Below, one piece after another: positions 17,388-25,778 of a DNA stretch of 64,000 nt. Each line of letters opens with the position of its first letter. Within the stretch, counting starts at the first letter, position 1. The notes beneath the pieces are model-generated. The model searched no databases. It was not told where the DNA came from and was given only the letters and a program-made list of their open reading frames with translations. This stretch comes from Flavobacterium anseongense (lineage in GTDB: Bacteria > Bacteroidota > Bacteroidia > Flavobacteriales > Flavobacteriaceae): positions 1 through 64,000 of the forward strand of contig NZ_JAKIHN010000003.1 in the NCBI RefSeq assembly GCF_021608185.1, given 5' to 3'. A program made the position numbers and the translations under genes.

Positions 17388-19775
17388 TTATTCTTTCGGG
17401 CGGAAAACCAACTTAGTTGATGTTTTAGCAATTTCCGCTTTATTGAGTTTCATTTTTCTGAATTTCCCATTGACAAATAAATCGGTTTGATCATCGTAAT
17501 GTTTACTCATCGGATTGCCTGATTGTCCGGTCGGCAAAACGCTCCAACTGTTTTCGATATCCGAAAAATCAATAATGCGTCTGGTTGAAGGCCCGCCTTT
17601 TACCGGAATCTGAGCATCATCTGTATAAATAAAAAGCTGGTTGTTGATAACTTCATTCGTTCCTGCAATACCAAATGTTCCCACATTGAAAAACTTGCTG
17701 AACAATTTCACTTTCCCAATCGGATGCTGAAATTCAACCTGATGCACTTTTTCCCATTGCCACTGATTTACATCGGAACCTAATTGATTTTCTAATGAAG
17801 CGATGGCTTCTTTAAAAGATTGTATCAAGATTTCGGATTGGGTTTCCTTTTTATCTTTTGTATTGATATTATCCCACCAAGGCGAAGCACTATTTTTGCT
17901 TTGATTTTCAATTACCTGCTTGATGATATGTGTACTCAACAACAATTTGAAATTCTCCTCTCCATATTCATCTTCGAAAGTATCTTTCAAATAAAAATAA
18001 ATCCATTTGTTGTATATGCTTGGCGCGATGTCACTCAGATTATGCGTTGCTTTCCATTCTTTCAATACAGCTAAAGCTTTCTTTTCATTTTCAGAAAATT
18101 TTGAACCGTTTAATGGTTTTGTCATATTCGCCACAATGGTTTCGGCTGTTGCCGATGTATTATCGGTAATCATTTTACCCACATCTTCTTTAGTCCAATT
18201 ATTTTTTGGAGCCAACAAACCGTCAATTCGCATCGCTCTGTCTTTTGGAAGATAATAACCCGGATACAAATAACCGTCAATAGCTTCGGGTTGGTTGTTA
18301 GCTGAATAAACATAATTCCAAGATGGATTTATAGCCGCCGGATTTTTATCAAATGGAAGAAACTCCTTTTTATCATCAATTCCATTGGCTCCATTCAGAA
18401 TGAAATTAGTGTTGACCGATTTATCTACTTCATATAATTTTCCCGAAGTTATCCAGGCAATGTTTCCTTTGGCATCGCCATACATAATATTCAATCCCGG
18501 TGCTTTGATAAGTTCTATGCTTTTGTGAAAGCTTTCCAGGTTTTTAGCATGAGACAATTGATAAACAGCATCGAGAATTTGATTCTTTTGTTGCGTATAA
18601 ATCCATGACATGGCAACCGGTTTATCCGATTGTAATCCATCTAACAAACCTGTAATGATTGGTCCGTGTTGGGAAGTTTTTACATTCAACTTTACATCAG
18701 CACTGTCTTTTACCTTGATAATTTTTTGCTGATAAGTATAGTTTTTAAATCCATCAGGAGTTTTATATTGATGGTCATCATTTGGATTATCTTCTTCCTG
18801 AAAGAAATCGACATCATCATTTTCAAACATAGTCAAGCCATAAGCATAATCATGATTGTGTCCCAAAAGTGGAAACGGTGTTCCTGCAATATAGTAGCCA
18901 TAAATTTCATAATCCGGACAAACTATATGCGCTTCGTACCAAGTTCCGGGTTGCGAATGCATGATGTGCGGATCGTTGGCCAAAATTACTTTTCCGTTTT
19001 TGGTTTTGGCTCCGCCAATTACCCAACTGTTGCTTCCGATAAACGCCGGAATTGGCGATGTTTCTAACAAACCCGCAACCGATTTTGATATTTCAGCATA
19101 TTTTTTATAATCGCCTTTATAGGATTTAAGTTGTTTGATTCCGAATTCGCCTTGAATGCCAAAATCCTGCAGATAATTCATTCCAAAACGGTCGCGAATA
19201 TCTGTTAATAAAGGATCTGTTTTTTGAGCCATCGCAAAACTGAAAGACATAAATCCGAAGATATTATAAACATCTTTCAACGTAAACTTTTCCTGCTTGA
19301 TGCCAAGTAATCGAATTTCAACCGGAGTTATTCCTTCTTCTATATATTGATTGATTCCATCCAAATAAGCATTTGCCAAAATATAGGTTTGTGAATTGGT
19401 ATCAAGATTGGCAACCGCTTGTTTCGAGTTTTCATCGATACCAATTCCGGCAAAGAACTTATCCGTTTTTAAAACCGGTGTTCCAAAGATTTCCGAAAGT
19501 CTGCCCGGAGCAATCCGCCGCATCAGTTCCATTTGCCATAATCGGTCTTGCGCATGAACATAACCCAAGGTTGTCATCGCATCTTTTTGTGTATCGGCAT
19601 AAATATGCGGAACGCCATATTCGTCAAAGTAAACATTTGTTGGCTTGGAAATGTTAGCTAAGTTTTCTTCGCCTTCGTATTTAGGTTTTGTGGTTTGAAG
19701 ATAGACAAATGAGGCAAGAGCAATAAGGATAATAAGGCTTACAAGGACCAGAACTATTTTCTTCATTATTTTCAT
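17388..19775 (-). CDS. Penicillin acylase family protein (Ntn hydrolase)
   Basis: A 795-aa precursor with an N-terminal membrane or signal segment (about residues 5-25). Ntn-hydrolases of this family cut themselves before a catalytic Ser; the matching sequence is GSNSWVIGG with Ser near residue 248. Other family blocks are YGVPHIYA, GYVHAQDRLWQMEL, LANDPH and NPSWNYVYSANN. It probably hydrolyses amide bonds of acylated small molecules in the periplasm; the natural substrate (for example acyl-homoserine lactones or beta-lactams) cannot be told. Confidence 0.9.
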   Translation of the reverse strand: MKIMKKIVLVLVSLIILIALASFVYLQTTKPKYEGEENLANISKPTNVYFDEYGVPHIYADTQKDAMTTLGYVHAQDRLWQMELMRRIAPGRLSEIFGTPVLKTDKFFAGIGIDENSKQAVANLDTNSQTYILANAYLDGINQYIEEGITPVEIRLLGIKQEKFTLKDVYNIFGFMSFSFAMAQKTDPLLTDIRDRFGMNYLQDFGIQGEFGIKQLKSYKGDYKKYAEISKSVAGLLETSPIPAFIGSNSWVIGGAKTKNGKVILANDPHIMHSQPGTWYEAHIVCPDYEIYGYYIAGTPFPLLGHNHDYAYGLTMFENDDVDFFQEEDNPNDDHQYKTPDGFKNYTYQQKIIKVKDSADVKLNVKTSQHGPIITGLLDGLQSDKPVAMSWIYTQQKNQILDAVYQLSHAKNLESFHKSIELIKAPGLNIMYGDAKGNIAWITSGKLYEVDKSVNTNFILNGANGIDDKKEFLPFDKNPAAINPSWNYVYSANNQPEAIDGYLYPGYYLPKDRAMRIDGLLAPKNNWTKEDVGKMITDNTSATAETIVANMTKPLNGSKFSENEKKALAVLKEWKATHNLSDIAPSIYNKWIYFYLKDTFEDEYGEENFKLLLSTHIIKQVIENQSKNSASPWWDNINTKDKKETQSEILIQSFKEAIASLENQLGSDVNQWQWEKVHQVEFQHPIGKVKLFSKFFNVGTFGIAGTNEVINNQLFIYTDDAQIPVKGGPSTRRIIDFSDIENSWSVLPTGQSGNPMSKHYDDQTDLFVNGKFRKMKLNKAEIAKTSTKLVFRPKE

Positions 19776-19803
19776 GGCGGGAATTTTTGGTAAACAAATA
19801 TAA

Positions 19804-19834
19804 TGATTTGGTTATTCGGTTATTAGGTTATTTG
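19804..19834. repeat. Short tandem intergenic repeat (GGTTATTCGGTTATT type)
   Basis: Imperfect copies of GGTTATTC/GGTTATTA lie between two genes; they are the reverse complement of the repeat at 3710-3737. Confidence 0.55.
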
Positions 19835-19840
19835 ATGTAA

Positions 19841-19869
19841 TTGACAAATAATAGAAATTTGTATTTTAG
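19841..19869 (+). promoter_or_regulatory. Candidate promoter of the DinB-like/DUF1801 gene pair
   Basis: TTG at 19841-19843 and TATTTTAG at 19862-19869 are 18 bases apart, close to the Bacteroidota -33/-7 pattern, and lie about 22 bp before the start codon of the following gene. Inferred from sequence only. Confidence 0.4.
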
Positions 19870-19890
19870 CTATAATAATTATAATACTAA

Positions 19891-20367
19891 ATGAAAAGCA
19901 CAGAAGAAATCGCAAGTCGGTTCAGGGAAATTATATTTAACGGAACTTGGGTTGCCAATACTAATTACAAACATCAATTGGATGATTTGGATTGGGAAAC
20001 TGCCACAAAACAAGTCGGTTCTTTAAATACGATTGCCGTTTTGGCGCAGCACATTCACTATTACATCAATGGCATAAATACTGTTTTTAAAGGTGGAAGT
20101 TTGGACATACGCGATAAGTACAGCTTTGATTTTCCCGCCATTCAGTCTCAAAAGGATTGGGACGTTTTTTTGACCAGATTTTGGAATGACTCCGAAGAAT
20201 TTGCTTCTTTGATTGAGCAGATGCCTGATGAGAAATTAGATGCTGTATTTGTTGATGCCAAATACGGAACCTATCGCCGGAATATTGATGCGATGATTGA
20301 ACACAGCTATTACCACTTAGGGCAGATTGTACTACTAAAAAAATTAAACTGCAATGGCAAAAATTAA
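19891..20367 (+). CDS. DinB-like four-helix protein
   Basis: A 158-aa protein with the layout of DinB-superfamily helical bundles: an N-terminal helix, an AQHIHYYINGI segment with the first metal-type His residues and MIEHSYYHLGQIVLL near the end, matching the usual C-terminal HxxxH pattern. No catalytic function is established. It overlaps the next gene by 14 bp. Confidence 0.7.
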   Translation: MKSTEEIASRFREIIFNGTWVANTNYKHQLDDLDWETATKQVGSLNTIAVLAQHIHYYINGINTVFKGGSLDIRDKYSFDFPAIQSQKDWDVFLTRFWNDSEEFASLIEQMPDEKLDAVFVDAKYGTYRRNIDAMIEHSYYHLGQIVLLKKLNCNGKN

Positions 20368-20773
20368 AACTACAGCAACCGAAGTAAATGTTACCGAATT
20401 TATCCAAAAAGTAGTTAATGACGTTAAGCGGAAAGATAGTTTTCAGTTGGTCGAAATTTTTAAAAACATTACCGGTTGTGACCCAAAAATGTGGGGACCA
20501 ACCATCATTGGTTTTGGTAACTATCATTATAAATATGAAAGCGGTCACGAAGGCGATATGCCTGTCGCTGCTTTTTCTCCAAGAAAGGAAGCTATCGTAT
20601 TTTATTTTGCAGAATTTGAAAACAGAACCGAATTATTAGAACAATTGGGAAAACATAAATCGGGTAAAGCCTGTGTTTATGTAAAGAAACTCGAAGACAT
20701 AAACTTGTCTGTTTTGGAAGAGTTGACTAGAGCTTCCATAAATTATATTACGGCAAAATATCCCAACAAATAA
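20354..20773 (+). CDS. DUF1801 domain protein
   Basis: A 139-aa cytoplasmic protein with DUF1801 hallmarks: CDPKMWGPTIIGFGNYHYKYESG, here a shortened reading is WGPTIIGFGNYHYKY, then FSPRKEAIVFYF and GKACVYVKKLEDI. The fold resembles YdhG/iron-chaperone-like proteins; function unknown. Translation is probably coupled to the upstream DinB-like gene. A terminator follows immediately. Confidence 0.85.
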   Translation: MAKIKTTATEVNVTEFIQKVVNDVKRKDSFQLVEIFKNITGCDPKMWGPTIIGFGNYHYKYESGHEGDMPVAAFSPRKEAIVFYFAEFENRTELLEQLGKHKSGKACVYVKKLEDINLSVLEELTRASINYITAKYPNK

Positions 20774-20804
20774 AAAAAGGCTCGATATAAACCGAGCCTT
20801 TTTA
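20774..20804 (+). terminator. Rho-independent terminator after the DUF1801 gene
   Basis: Stem AAAGGCTCG / CGAGCCTTT with a short loop and a T run directly follows the stop codon of the plus-strand gene. The A-rich left side means it may also serve the convergent minus-strand gene. Confidence 0.88.
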
Positions 20805-20824
20805 ACTAATATACAGGGTGCAAA

Positions 20825-21235
20825 TTATTTTTTCTTATCATCTATAATGGCTCCTGTTCCTGCACCTACTGCAGCTCCGGCCAAACCACCAATTAGGGCA
20901 CCTTCGCCTTTTTTCTCGCTGACAACAGCTCCTGTTACCGCTCCAACTCCGGCTCCGATTACGGCTCCTTTAGCTGCTCCACTCCATTTTTTTCTTTGTG
21001 GAGTCGCTGCTGCTGGTGCCTGATTATTTACAACTACAACTTCTTTTTCCTTTTGAGCATTTGCATTTACCATTTTCATTGAATCGATGATACGTTGTTT
21101 TTCGGCAACTTGTTTCATTGAATCAATGGTTGCTTGTTGTACTTCATCAGCAATTACTGCTTGCTTGTCTGTGTTCTTGCATGAGCTTAAACTTAAAACT
21201 CCAACTGTTGCTATAATCATGACTAGATTTTTCAT
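20825..21235 (-). CDS. Glycine-zipper (YMGG/OmpA-like) lipoprotein
   Basis: I chose the ATG at 21235 (136 aa) because it gives a lipoprotein signal, MIIATVGVLSLSSC; the frame is open 13 codons further upstream. The mature protein has a charged helical linker, then a glycine-zipper region rich in GAVIGAGVGAVTGAV-type repeats (about residues 85-130) ending in DDKKK. Glycine-zipper lipoproteins usually associate with the outer membrane. It is the last ordinary gene before the cassette array. Confidence 0.8.
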   Translation of the reverse strand: MKNLVMIIATVGVLSLSSCKNTDKQAVIADEVQQATIDSMKQVAEKQRIIDSMKMVNANAQKEKEVVVVNNQAPAAATPQRKKWSGAAKGAVIGAGVGAVTGAVVSEKKGEGALIGGLAGAAVGAGTGAIIDDKKK

Positions 21236-21372
21236 AATATAAAAATTTAAGGTTATGGTACAAAGTAACAGCAAAATGCAAACACACGATTTACATTATT
21301 TAAATCAAAACTTATATTATTTCAAGTATTAATTTAAAAAATTTTCTTACTTTTATTTTTATTTTTGATGTT

Positions 21373-22416
21373 ATGAATTGGACTGCCAAACTTATTAAAC
21401 ACAAAGGCGAAGACAGAATAGCAGTTTTTTTTGAAAGAGATGCCGAGTTGATTGCTCGAATAAAAAAACTCGATGGTTCGCTATGGAGTCAGACTTTAAA
21501 GGTTTGGCATTTGCCCGACACTTATGATTATCGTAAACAATTTGGTATTATGTCACCCGAAGAAAGCGTGCCTTCAGCTGAAGGAATTGATGGCATAGCA
21601 CAATTTAAGCGTTATATGAAATCAAAGCGTTATAGCGAAAACACTATTAAAGTGTATAGTGAGGCGCTGAAATCGTTTTTAGTTTTTTACAGAACTAAAC
21701 CTATCCGAGAAATTGACAATGATGATGTTATACGATATAATAATGATTATATATTGCGGAAAGATTTGTCGGCTTCATACCAGAATCAAATCGTAAATGC
21801 CATTAAGTTATTTTTCTTGGTAATAAAAGACACTAAGGTAGATATCGAAAGAATACATAGACCAAAGCGTGCAAAAGTATTGCCTAATGTATTGAGTAAG
21901 GAAGAAGTAAAGTTGATTCTTGACGCTCACAGCAATATAAAACACCGAATGATGTTATGTATGATTTATAGTTGTGGATTACGATGTGGCGAGCTACTTG
22001 CTTTGCAACCCATTCATATAGATTCGAAACGGAATATAGTTTTACTCAAAAACGCCAAAGGCAAAAAGGACAGGATTGCACCACTCAGTCTAAAAGTCTT
22101 GGCTATGCTGCGCGATTATTACACTTTTTATAAACCCACCACCTACTTGTTTGAAGGGCATAAACCGGGTAAACCTTATGATGCAAGAACTTTGCAGCAG
22201 GTTTTAAAACTGGCTTTAGAAAAAACGGGGATTACCAAACCCGTAACACTTCATTGGCTTCGTCACAGTTATGCCACACATTTGTTAGAAAGCGGCACCG
22301 ATTTGAGATACATACAGGAGTTATTAGGACACAACAGTAGCAAGACCACCGAGATTTATACACACGTTAGCACGAAAAGCATACAACAAATTAAGAGTCC
22401 GTTTGATGATTTATAA
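21373..22416 (+). CDS. Tyrosine recombinase of the cassette array (integron-integrase-like role, not IntI-type)
   Basis: A 347-aa tyrosine recombinase. Residues 1-65 form an extra N-terminal domain (WSQTLKVWHLPDT) often seen in Bacteroidota integrases; 72-158 is the SAM-like core-binding domain; 175-335 is the catalytic domain. Catalytic residues are visible: Arg204 (GLRCGELL), Lys in KNAKGKKDR (229-232), His294 and Arg297 (HWLRH), His320 (LLGHNSS) and Tyr329 (EIYTHV). The about 20-residue insertion with a WGW-type sequence that marks true IntI proteins between patches II and III is not present. The gene ends 28 bp before an attI-like palindrome and points into the array, as in spirochaete integrons, rather than away from it as in class 1 or Vibrio integrons. 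The role as cassette integrase is inferred from position. Confidence 0.88.
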   Translation: MNWTAKLIKHKGEDRIAVFFERDAELIARIKKLDGSLWSQTLKVWHLPDTYDYRKQFGIMSPEESVPSAEGIDGIAQFKRYMKSKRYSENTIKVYSEALKSFLVFYRTKPIREIDNDDVIRYNNDYILRKDLSASYQNQIVNAIKLFFLVIKDTKVDIERIHRPKRAKVLPNVLSKEEVKLILDAHSNIKHRMMLCMIYSCGLRCGELLALQPIHIDSKRNIVLLKNAKGKKDRIAPLSLKVLAMLRDYYTFYKPTTYLFEGHKPGKPYDARTLQQVLKLALEKTGITKPVTLHWLRHSYATHLLESGTDLRYIQELLGHNSSKTTEIYTHVSTKSIQQIKSPFDDL

Positions 22417-22443
22417 AAAACAATTATCTTTGATAGACAATTC

Positions 22444-22520
22444 TGTATATACCTTCGCCAAGCCACCCAAATTTGGGTGCATAAACGCTACTTCGTAGCG
22501 GGTATATACAAGTTATAACC
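22444..22520 (+). other. attI-like primary recombination site
   Basis: Perfect inverted repeats TGTATATACC (22444-22453) and GGTATATACA (22501-22510) enclose two more palindromes, ACCCAAATTTGGGT and CGCTACTTCGTAGCG. Directly after comes AGTTATAACC, whose GTT (22512-22514) is the expected crossover G/TT at the start of cassette 1. Its layout differs from the attC sites. It sits between the recombinase gene and cassette 1, exactly where attI is expected. The assignment is by position and symmetry. Confidence 0.7.
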
Positions 22521-22537
22521 AATTTGCCAACACCACT

Positions 22538-23011
22538 TTGCAGAAGAAAAGTAGAAATATTATAATCGCTATTCTAGCATTACTTTCATTAAAAAGTTAT
22601 GCTCAAATTGATCAATTTAAATTAGCAGATTCTTTATTAATAAAGCGAAACCCGAAAATCATAATCCTAAACCAAAACGAAAAGTTTGTCGTATTAACAA
22701 CTCGAAAATTATACATTGAACAATGTAAAGATATGAATAATGCGGCTGGCCCTTTTGATGAACTTTTAGAGTATATTCAAAAAAACAAATCCTCAAGTTT
22801 AGATATAAGTATTAAAGAGGATTTTGAGGGATTAAATAATGAAGCTTTTCAAAGTCTACTTTTAAGAGGTAAATGTCTTGTATATAATAAATTATCCAAG
22901 AAATTGGAAAAAAAAGTGTTTGAGAATTATTATAAGCCGAATGATTTAAGTTTAGAATACAAAACGGAAAGTGGTTTTATAGTTTTAATCAAAATTGAAT
23001 ATGAACGATAA
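22538..23011 (+). CDS. Cassette 1: secreted protein of unknown function
   Basis: A 157-aa protein starting at a TTG 26 bp into the cassette. A signal peptide ends SLKSYAQ (about residue 22). The rest is a small mixed alpha/beta domain with no recognised family. As first cassette it is the one most likely to be expressed from a promoter in the recombinase/attI region. No ATG is available near the start, which supports the TTG. Confidence 0.65.
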   Translation: MQKKSRNIIIAILALLSLKSYAQIDQFKLADSLLIKRNPKIIILNQNEKFVVLTTRKLYIEQCKDMNNAAGPFDELLEYIQKNKSSSLDISIKEDFEGLNNEAFQSLLLRGKCLVYNKLSKKLEKKVFENYYKPNDLSLEYKTESGFIVLIKIEYER

Positions 23012-23020
23012 GCAAACTGG

Positions 23021-23153
23021 TTATAACAGCCGTTTGTCGCAATGGCTGGTATCGATTTTCCAAAAATGGAAAATCGAAAGCCGGAAATTTACATATCTTT
23101 ACACCTAACTGTTAAGCTTGCCGCCACTGACGACAAGCGGCGGAACGTTATGA
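23021..23153 (+). repeat. attC-like site 1
   Basis: R'' TTATAAC, R' GTTATGA. Stem arms GCCG-T-TTGTCG / CGACAA-G-CGGC; the central part contains a second hairpin (CGATTTTCC...GGAAAATCG). Body shared with sites 37, 41 and 42. Confidence 0.9.
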
Positions 23154-23779
23154 GCAATATCACAAACTATATTTTGAAAAAGACAATTTTCTTAACTTTT
23201 TTAATTATTGGATTGAACAGTTTTTCACAAGAAAACATTCAATTAAAAAAACTCTTATCAGAAAGATTTCCTGTTAAAGAATCTTTTGTTGCAGACGGTA
23301 TTTGGATATATTATCCGAAAGATAATGAACCAAGAAAACTCAAGAAACCAATTATTGAAAAAGGGCTGACTGGATATGAGCTTTACACTGTAGATATTGT
23401 AAATTTTCTCGACCAACATATCTTAGATTCTGATTGTTTAATTCTATTCAACAAATCTCAAAATAAGATAATTTTTGGGCCTCCGATTTGGTACAGTGGT
23501 TTAGAAAAAGAGTTCTATAAAAGTTTTATTGGTTTTAAGTTTGAAGACAAAACTGAAATAGAAGCATTTGTCAAAGAATTTCAAAGCTTAATACTCAATG
23601 GCGCAAATGAAACAATAGACAATACAAAAATTGATGATACAAGTGCTACATTCGATATGTTCCGCGTTGTTGAAAATGGAGCTTATAGAAGAATTAAACT
23701 TGTATTTGAAAAAATGGTTTTAATAAAAATTGAAGATTTAAATCCAAATACATTAGAAGTTGATGATGTAATAGAATAA
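23150..23779 (+). CDS. Cassette 2: secreted protein, first copy of a duplicated cassette
   Basis: A 209-aa protein with signal peptide ending GLNSFSQ (about residue 25). The ATG is inside the R' motif (GTTATGAGC), so the start codon is part of the recombination site; the longer open frame from 23042 lies inside attC 1 and is rejected. No family is recognised; the mature part is acidic with alternating strands and helices. The same gene, identical by eye, recurs at 46059-46688. Confidence 0.75.
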   Translation: MSNITNYILKKTIFLTFLIIGLNSFSQENIQLKKLLSERFPVKESFVADGIWIYYPKDNEPRKLKKPIIEKGLTGYELYTVDIVNFLDQHILDSDCLILFNKSQNKIIFGPPIWYSGLEKEFYKSFIGFKFEDKTEIEAFVKEFQSLILNGANETIDNTKIDDTSATFDMFRVVENGAYRRIKLVFEKMVLIKIEDLNPNTLEVDDVIE

Positions 23780-23786
23780 ATACTGC

Positions 23787-23916
23787 TCATAACAGCGGTT
23801 TCACGCAATGCCTGGTTCCGATTTTCCTCAGCCGGAAAATCGAAAAGGAAATTTACATATATTTACAACTAATCACTAAAGGCGTCGCCACTGCGTGAAG
23901 CCGCGGAACGTTACCA
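23787..23916 (+). repeat. attC-like site 2
   Basis: R'' TCATAAC, R' GTTACCA. Arms GCGG-T-TTCACGC / GCGTGAA-G-CCGC. Identical through the R' GTTA to site 34, which ends the duplicate cassette. Confidence 0.9.
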
Positions 23917-23953
23917 GCAAGTTTACCTAACCGAAAAAGGATAACAAATCACA

Positions 23954-24250
23954 ATGGAAGAATCGAAATCAAAAAAAGGCTTTAACTCTGCAATGATTGC
24001 TTTATTATTATTTGTGTTAGCTTTCATTGTAAACTTTTTTGGAGCTTCCTCTAATTCAGAAACCTTGAATTTAGGAATTGGAATGCTTGAGATAGTGGCA
24101 ATACTTGTTGGAGTATTTGGCTTAATAAATTCTATTCGAGGACTGAAAGAACCGAATTCCATGGAGCAAATTGTTGGTATAACAGTAAACGGAGTTTTAA
24201 CTGTTGTGTTGATTTGGGTTATTGGTGAAGTAATAGCGCGATTGAATTAA
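23954..24250 (+). CDS. Cassette 3: small three-segment membrane protein
   Basis: A 98-aa protein with three hydrophobic segments (about residues 13-30, 40-60, 75-95) separated by short polar loops. No family recognised. Its cassette starts GTTACCAGC and ends GCTGGTAAC. Confidence 0.65.
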   Translation: MEESKSKKGFNSAMIALLLFVLAFIVNFFGASSNSETLNLGIGMLEIVAILVGVFGLINSIRGLKEPNSMEQIVGITVNGVLTVVLIWVIGEVIARLN

Positions 24251-24269
24251 GAAACGTGGCAAAACCAGC

Positions 24270-24399
24270 TGGTAACAGCCGTTTGGCGAAACAGCTAGTT
24301 TTGTGCATTTTGGAAAATCCGCTGGATTTTCCAATTTAGATTTTCTATCATATTTTTTCTTAAATTGCCGCTGCTTCGCCAAGCGGCGGAACGTTGTGA
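24270..24399 (+). repeat. attC-like site 3
   Basis: R'' TGGTAAC, R' GTTGTGA. Arms GCCG-T-TTGGCGAA / TTCGCCAA-G-CGGC with inner perfect hairpin GGAAAATCC-GCT-GGATTTTCC. Body shared with sites 8, 9, 26, 33 and 38. Confidence 0.9.
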
Positions 24400-24427
24400 G
24401 ACATTCTAGAAAAACCTTTTATAATAG

Positions 24428-24730
24428 ATGAATTCAGAAGAAAAAAAAGAGAAAGAATTTTGGAAAAGAGTTGATAAAAAAAATAAAATTTATCAATCTA
24501 GTAAAGCTTTCTTCGCCGGAGGTTTTTTTATAATTTTTTTTTCAACCAAGTTTGTAGAAATATATCAAAGTTATTCAAGTTATGCGGAATTTAAAACGGC
24601 AATACGAACAGTTGAAAAAGTTCGCTCATTAGGTTTTTTATTAGCCATTGCTGTAGGCATATATTTTATTTGGTTGGGAATTAAAATTAGAAAAAGTCCA
24701 GTAAGTGAAAAACCAAGAGATTTGCCATAG
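24428..24730 (+). CDS. Cassette 4: small two-segment membrane protein
   Basis: A 100-aa protein with a very basic/acidic N-terminus (residues 1-24) and two membrane segments (about 27-48 and 70-88). No family recognised. Cassette ends match GTTGTGAGAC with GTCTCACAAC. Confidence 0.65.
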   Translation: MNSEEKKEKEFWKRVDKKNKIYQSSKAFFAGGFFIIFFSTKFVEIYQSYSSYAEFKTAIRTVEKVRSLGFLLAIAVGIYFIWLGIKIRKSPVSEKPRDLP

Positions 24731-24742
24731 TATAAGAACGTC

Positions 24743-24871
24743 TCACAACAGCCGTTTGGCGTCATAGCTGGTTTTGTGCATCTTGGAAAATCCGCTGGAT
24801 TTTCCAATTTGGCTTTCTTTTATATTTTTTCTTAAATTGCCGCTACAACGCCAAGCGGCGAAACGTTATAC
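24743..24871 (+). repeat. attC-like site 4
   Basis: R'' TCACAAC, R' GTTATAC. Arms GCCG-T-TTGGCGT / ACGCCAA-G-CGGC; spacer before R' is GAAAC instead of the common GGAAC. Confidence 0.9.
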
Positions 24872-24897
24872 GCCAAATTTCACACAAAATTGCTAAT

Positions 24898-25623
24898 ATG
24901 AAAAAACAGGACATTACTATTTTATCGATTGGAGTTTTACTAATATTCATTTCTCTTTATTTGTTCACAAGACCTGCATTTCTCTCATCATTTGATTTTT
25001 CAAGTACTGGTCAAGTTGGCGATACAATTGGCGGAATAAGTGCGCCGATATTGAATTTGATTGGTGCATATTTAGTTTATATTTCTTTCCAAGCACAATT
25101 AGAAGCTAACAGAATTCAGGCGAAAGCTCTAAATGACGAAAAAGAAAGAGCAAGAACAGAAGGAATATATCAAAAATATATTTCTCAATTTGAAGACATA
25201 AAAAAAACTTTAAGAGAATTAGAATTTGTGGTAAGATTTTGGGCTGATTATAGTGCAGAAACTGTCTCTCCTAATCCACCAATAGTTTATAAAGGAATAA
25301 ATGCTTTAAACGAATATACAGCTAGACTTGTAGCTCGAAAAGCGGGAAGCACAAAATATGATAGACAAAATTATGAACTATATAGCATGTATTTAAATTA
25401 TGAATTTATGTTACTTTCATTACATGACTTAATTATAAATGTCGAAACTAGAATTGAAGATTCAACGGACCAAGAATATTTATTGAGTAACATTAAATTG
25501 TTTTACAATAGTTTCTTAAAAGTCTTTGGAGAAAAAATTATTGACAGTTATGGCGCAGAGCAGCCAGAAATGTTAGAAATAGTAAAAATAAGAGACTTCA
25601 TGCTATCAAAATTCGGCGTATAA
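24898..25623 (+). CDS. Cassette 5: membrane protein resembling putative phage abortive-infection proteins
   Basis: A 241-aa protein: membrane segment 1 (about residues 7-25), the phrase GQVGDTIGGISAPILNLIGAYLVYISF around segment 2 (about 40-68; shortened core GDTIGGISAPILNLIG), then a coiled-coil and helical cytoplasmic part. The same layout of two membrane segments, a GD-G motif and a coiled coil occurs in proteins annotated as putative abortive infection (PutAbiC-type). That link is weak and made from memory. The stop codon TAA is part of the R'' motif of attC 5. Confidence 0.65.
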   Translation: MKKQDITILSIGVLLIFISLYLFTRPAFLSSFDFSSTGQVGDTIGGISAPILNLIGAYLVYISFQAQLEANRIQAKALNDEKERARTEGIYQKYISQFEDIKKTLRELEFVVRFWADYSAETVSPNPPIVYKGINALNEYTARLVARKAGSTKYDRQNYELYSMYLNYEFMLLSLHDLIINVETRIEDSTDQEYLLSNIKLFYNSFLKVFGEKIIDSYGAEQPEMLEIVKIRDFMLSKFGV

Positions 25624-25741
25624 CAGCGGTTTTGCGCCATAGCTGGTTTTATCTTTCTTGGAAAATACTCTGAACTTCAGAATTTCTTATTACATTTATT
25701 CTTAACTTGCCGCTACGGCGCAAAGCCGCGGAACGTTAGCA
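25618..25741 (+). repeat. attC-like site 5
   Basis: R'' CGTATAAC (last seven bases), R' GTTAGCA. Arms GCGG-T-TTTGCGCC / GGCGCAAA-G-CCGC region. Body shared with sites 13 and 29. Confidence 0.88.
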
Positions 25742-25778
25742 CCAATTATTCAGGACGTAACCAAACAAAGCAAATCAT

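Noticed and set aside
21373..22416. Canonical IntI integrase or prophage integrase
   Set aside because: The IntI-specific insertion is not visible, and no phage genes are found. It is described as a tyrosine recombinase associated with the array.
23042..23149. N-terminal extension of cassette 2's protein
   Set aside because: These codons lie inside attC 1. The second copy of the cassette has a different attC upstream and the frame is not continued, so the ATG at 23150 is the start.
24197..24382. Small minus-strand proteins with ENPADFP-like sequence in many cassettes
   Set aside because: They are translations of the attC stems on the opposite strand and recur only because the sites are similar.
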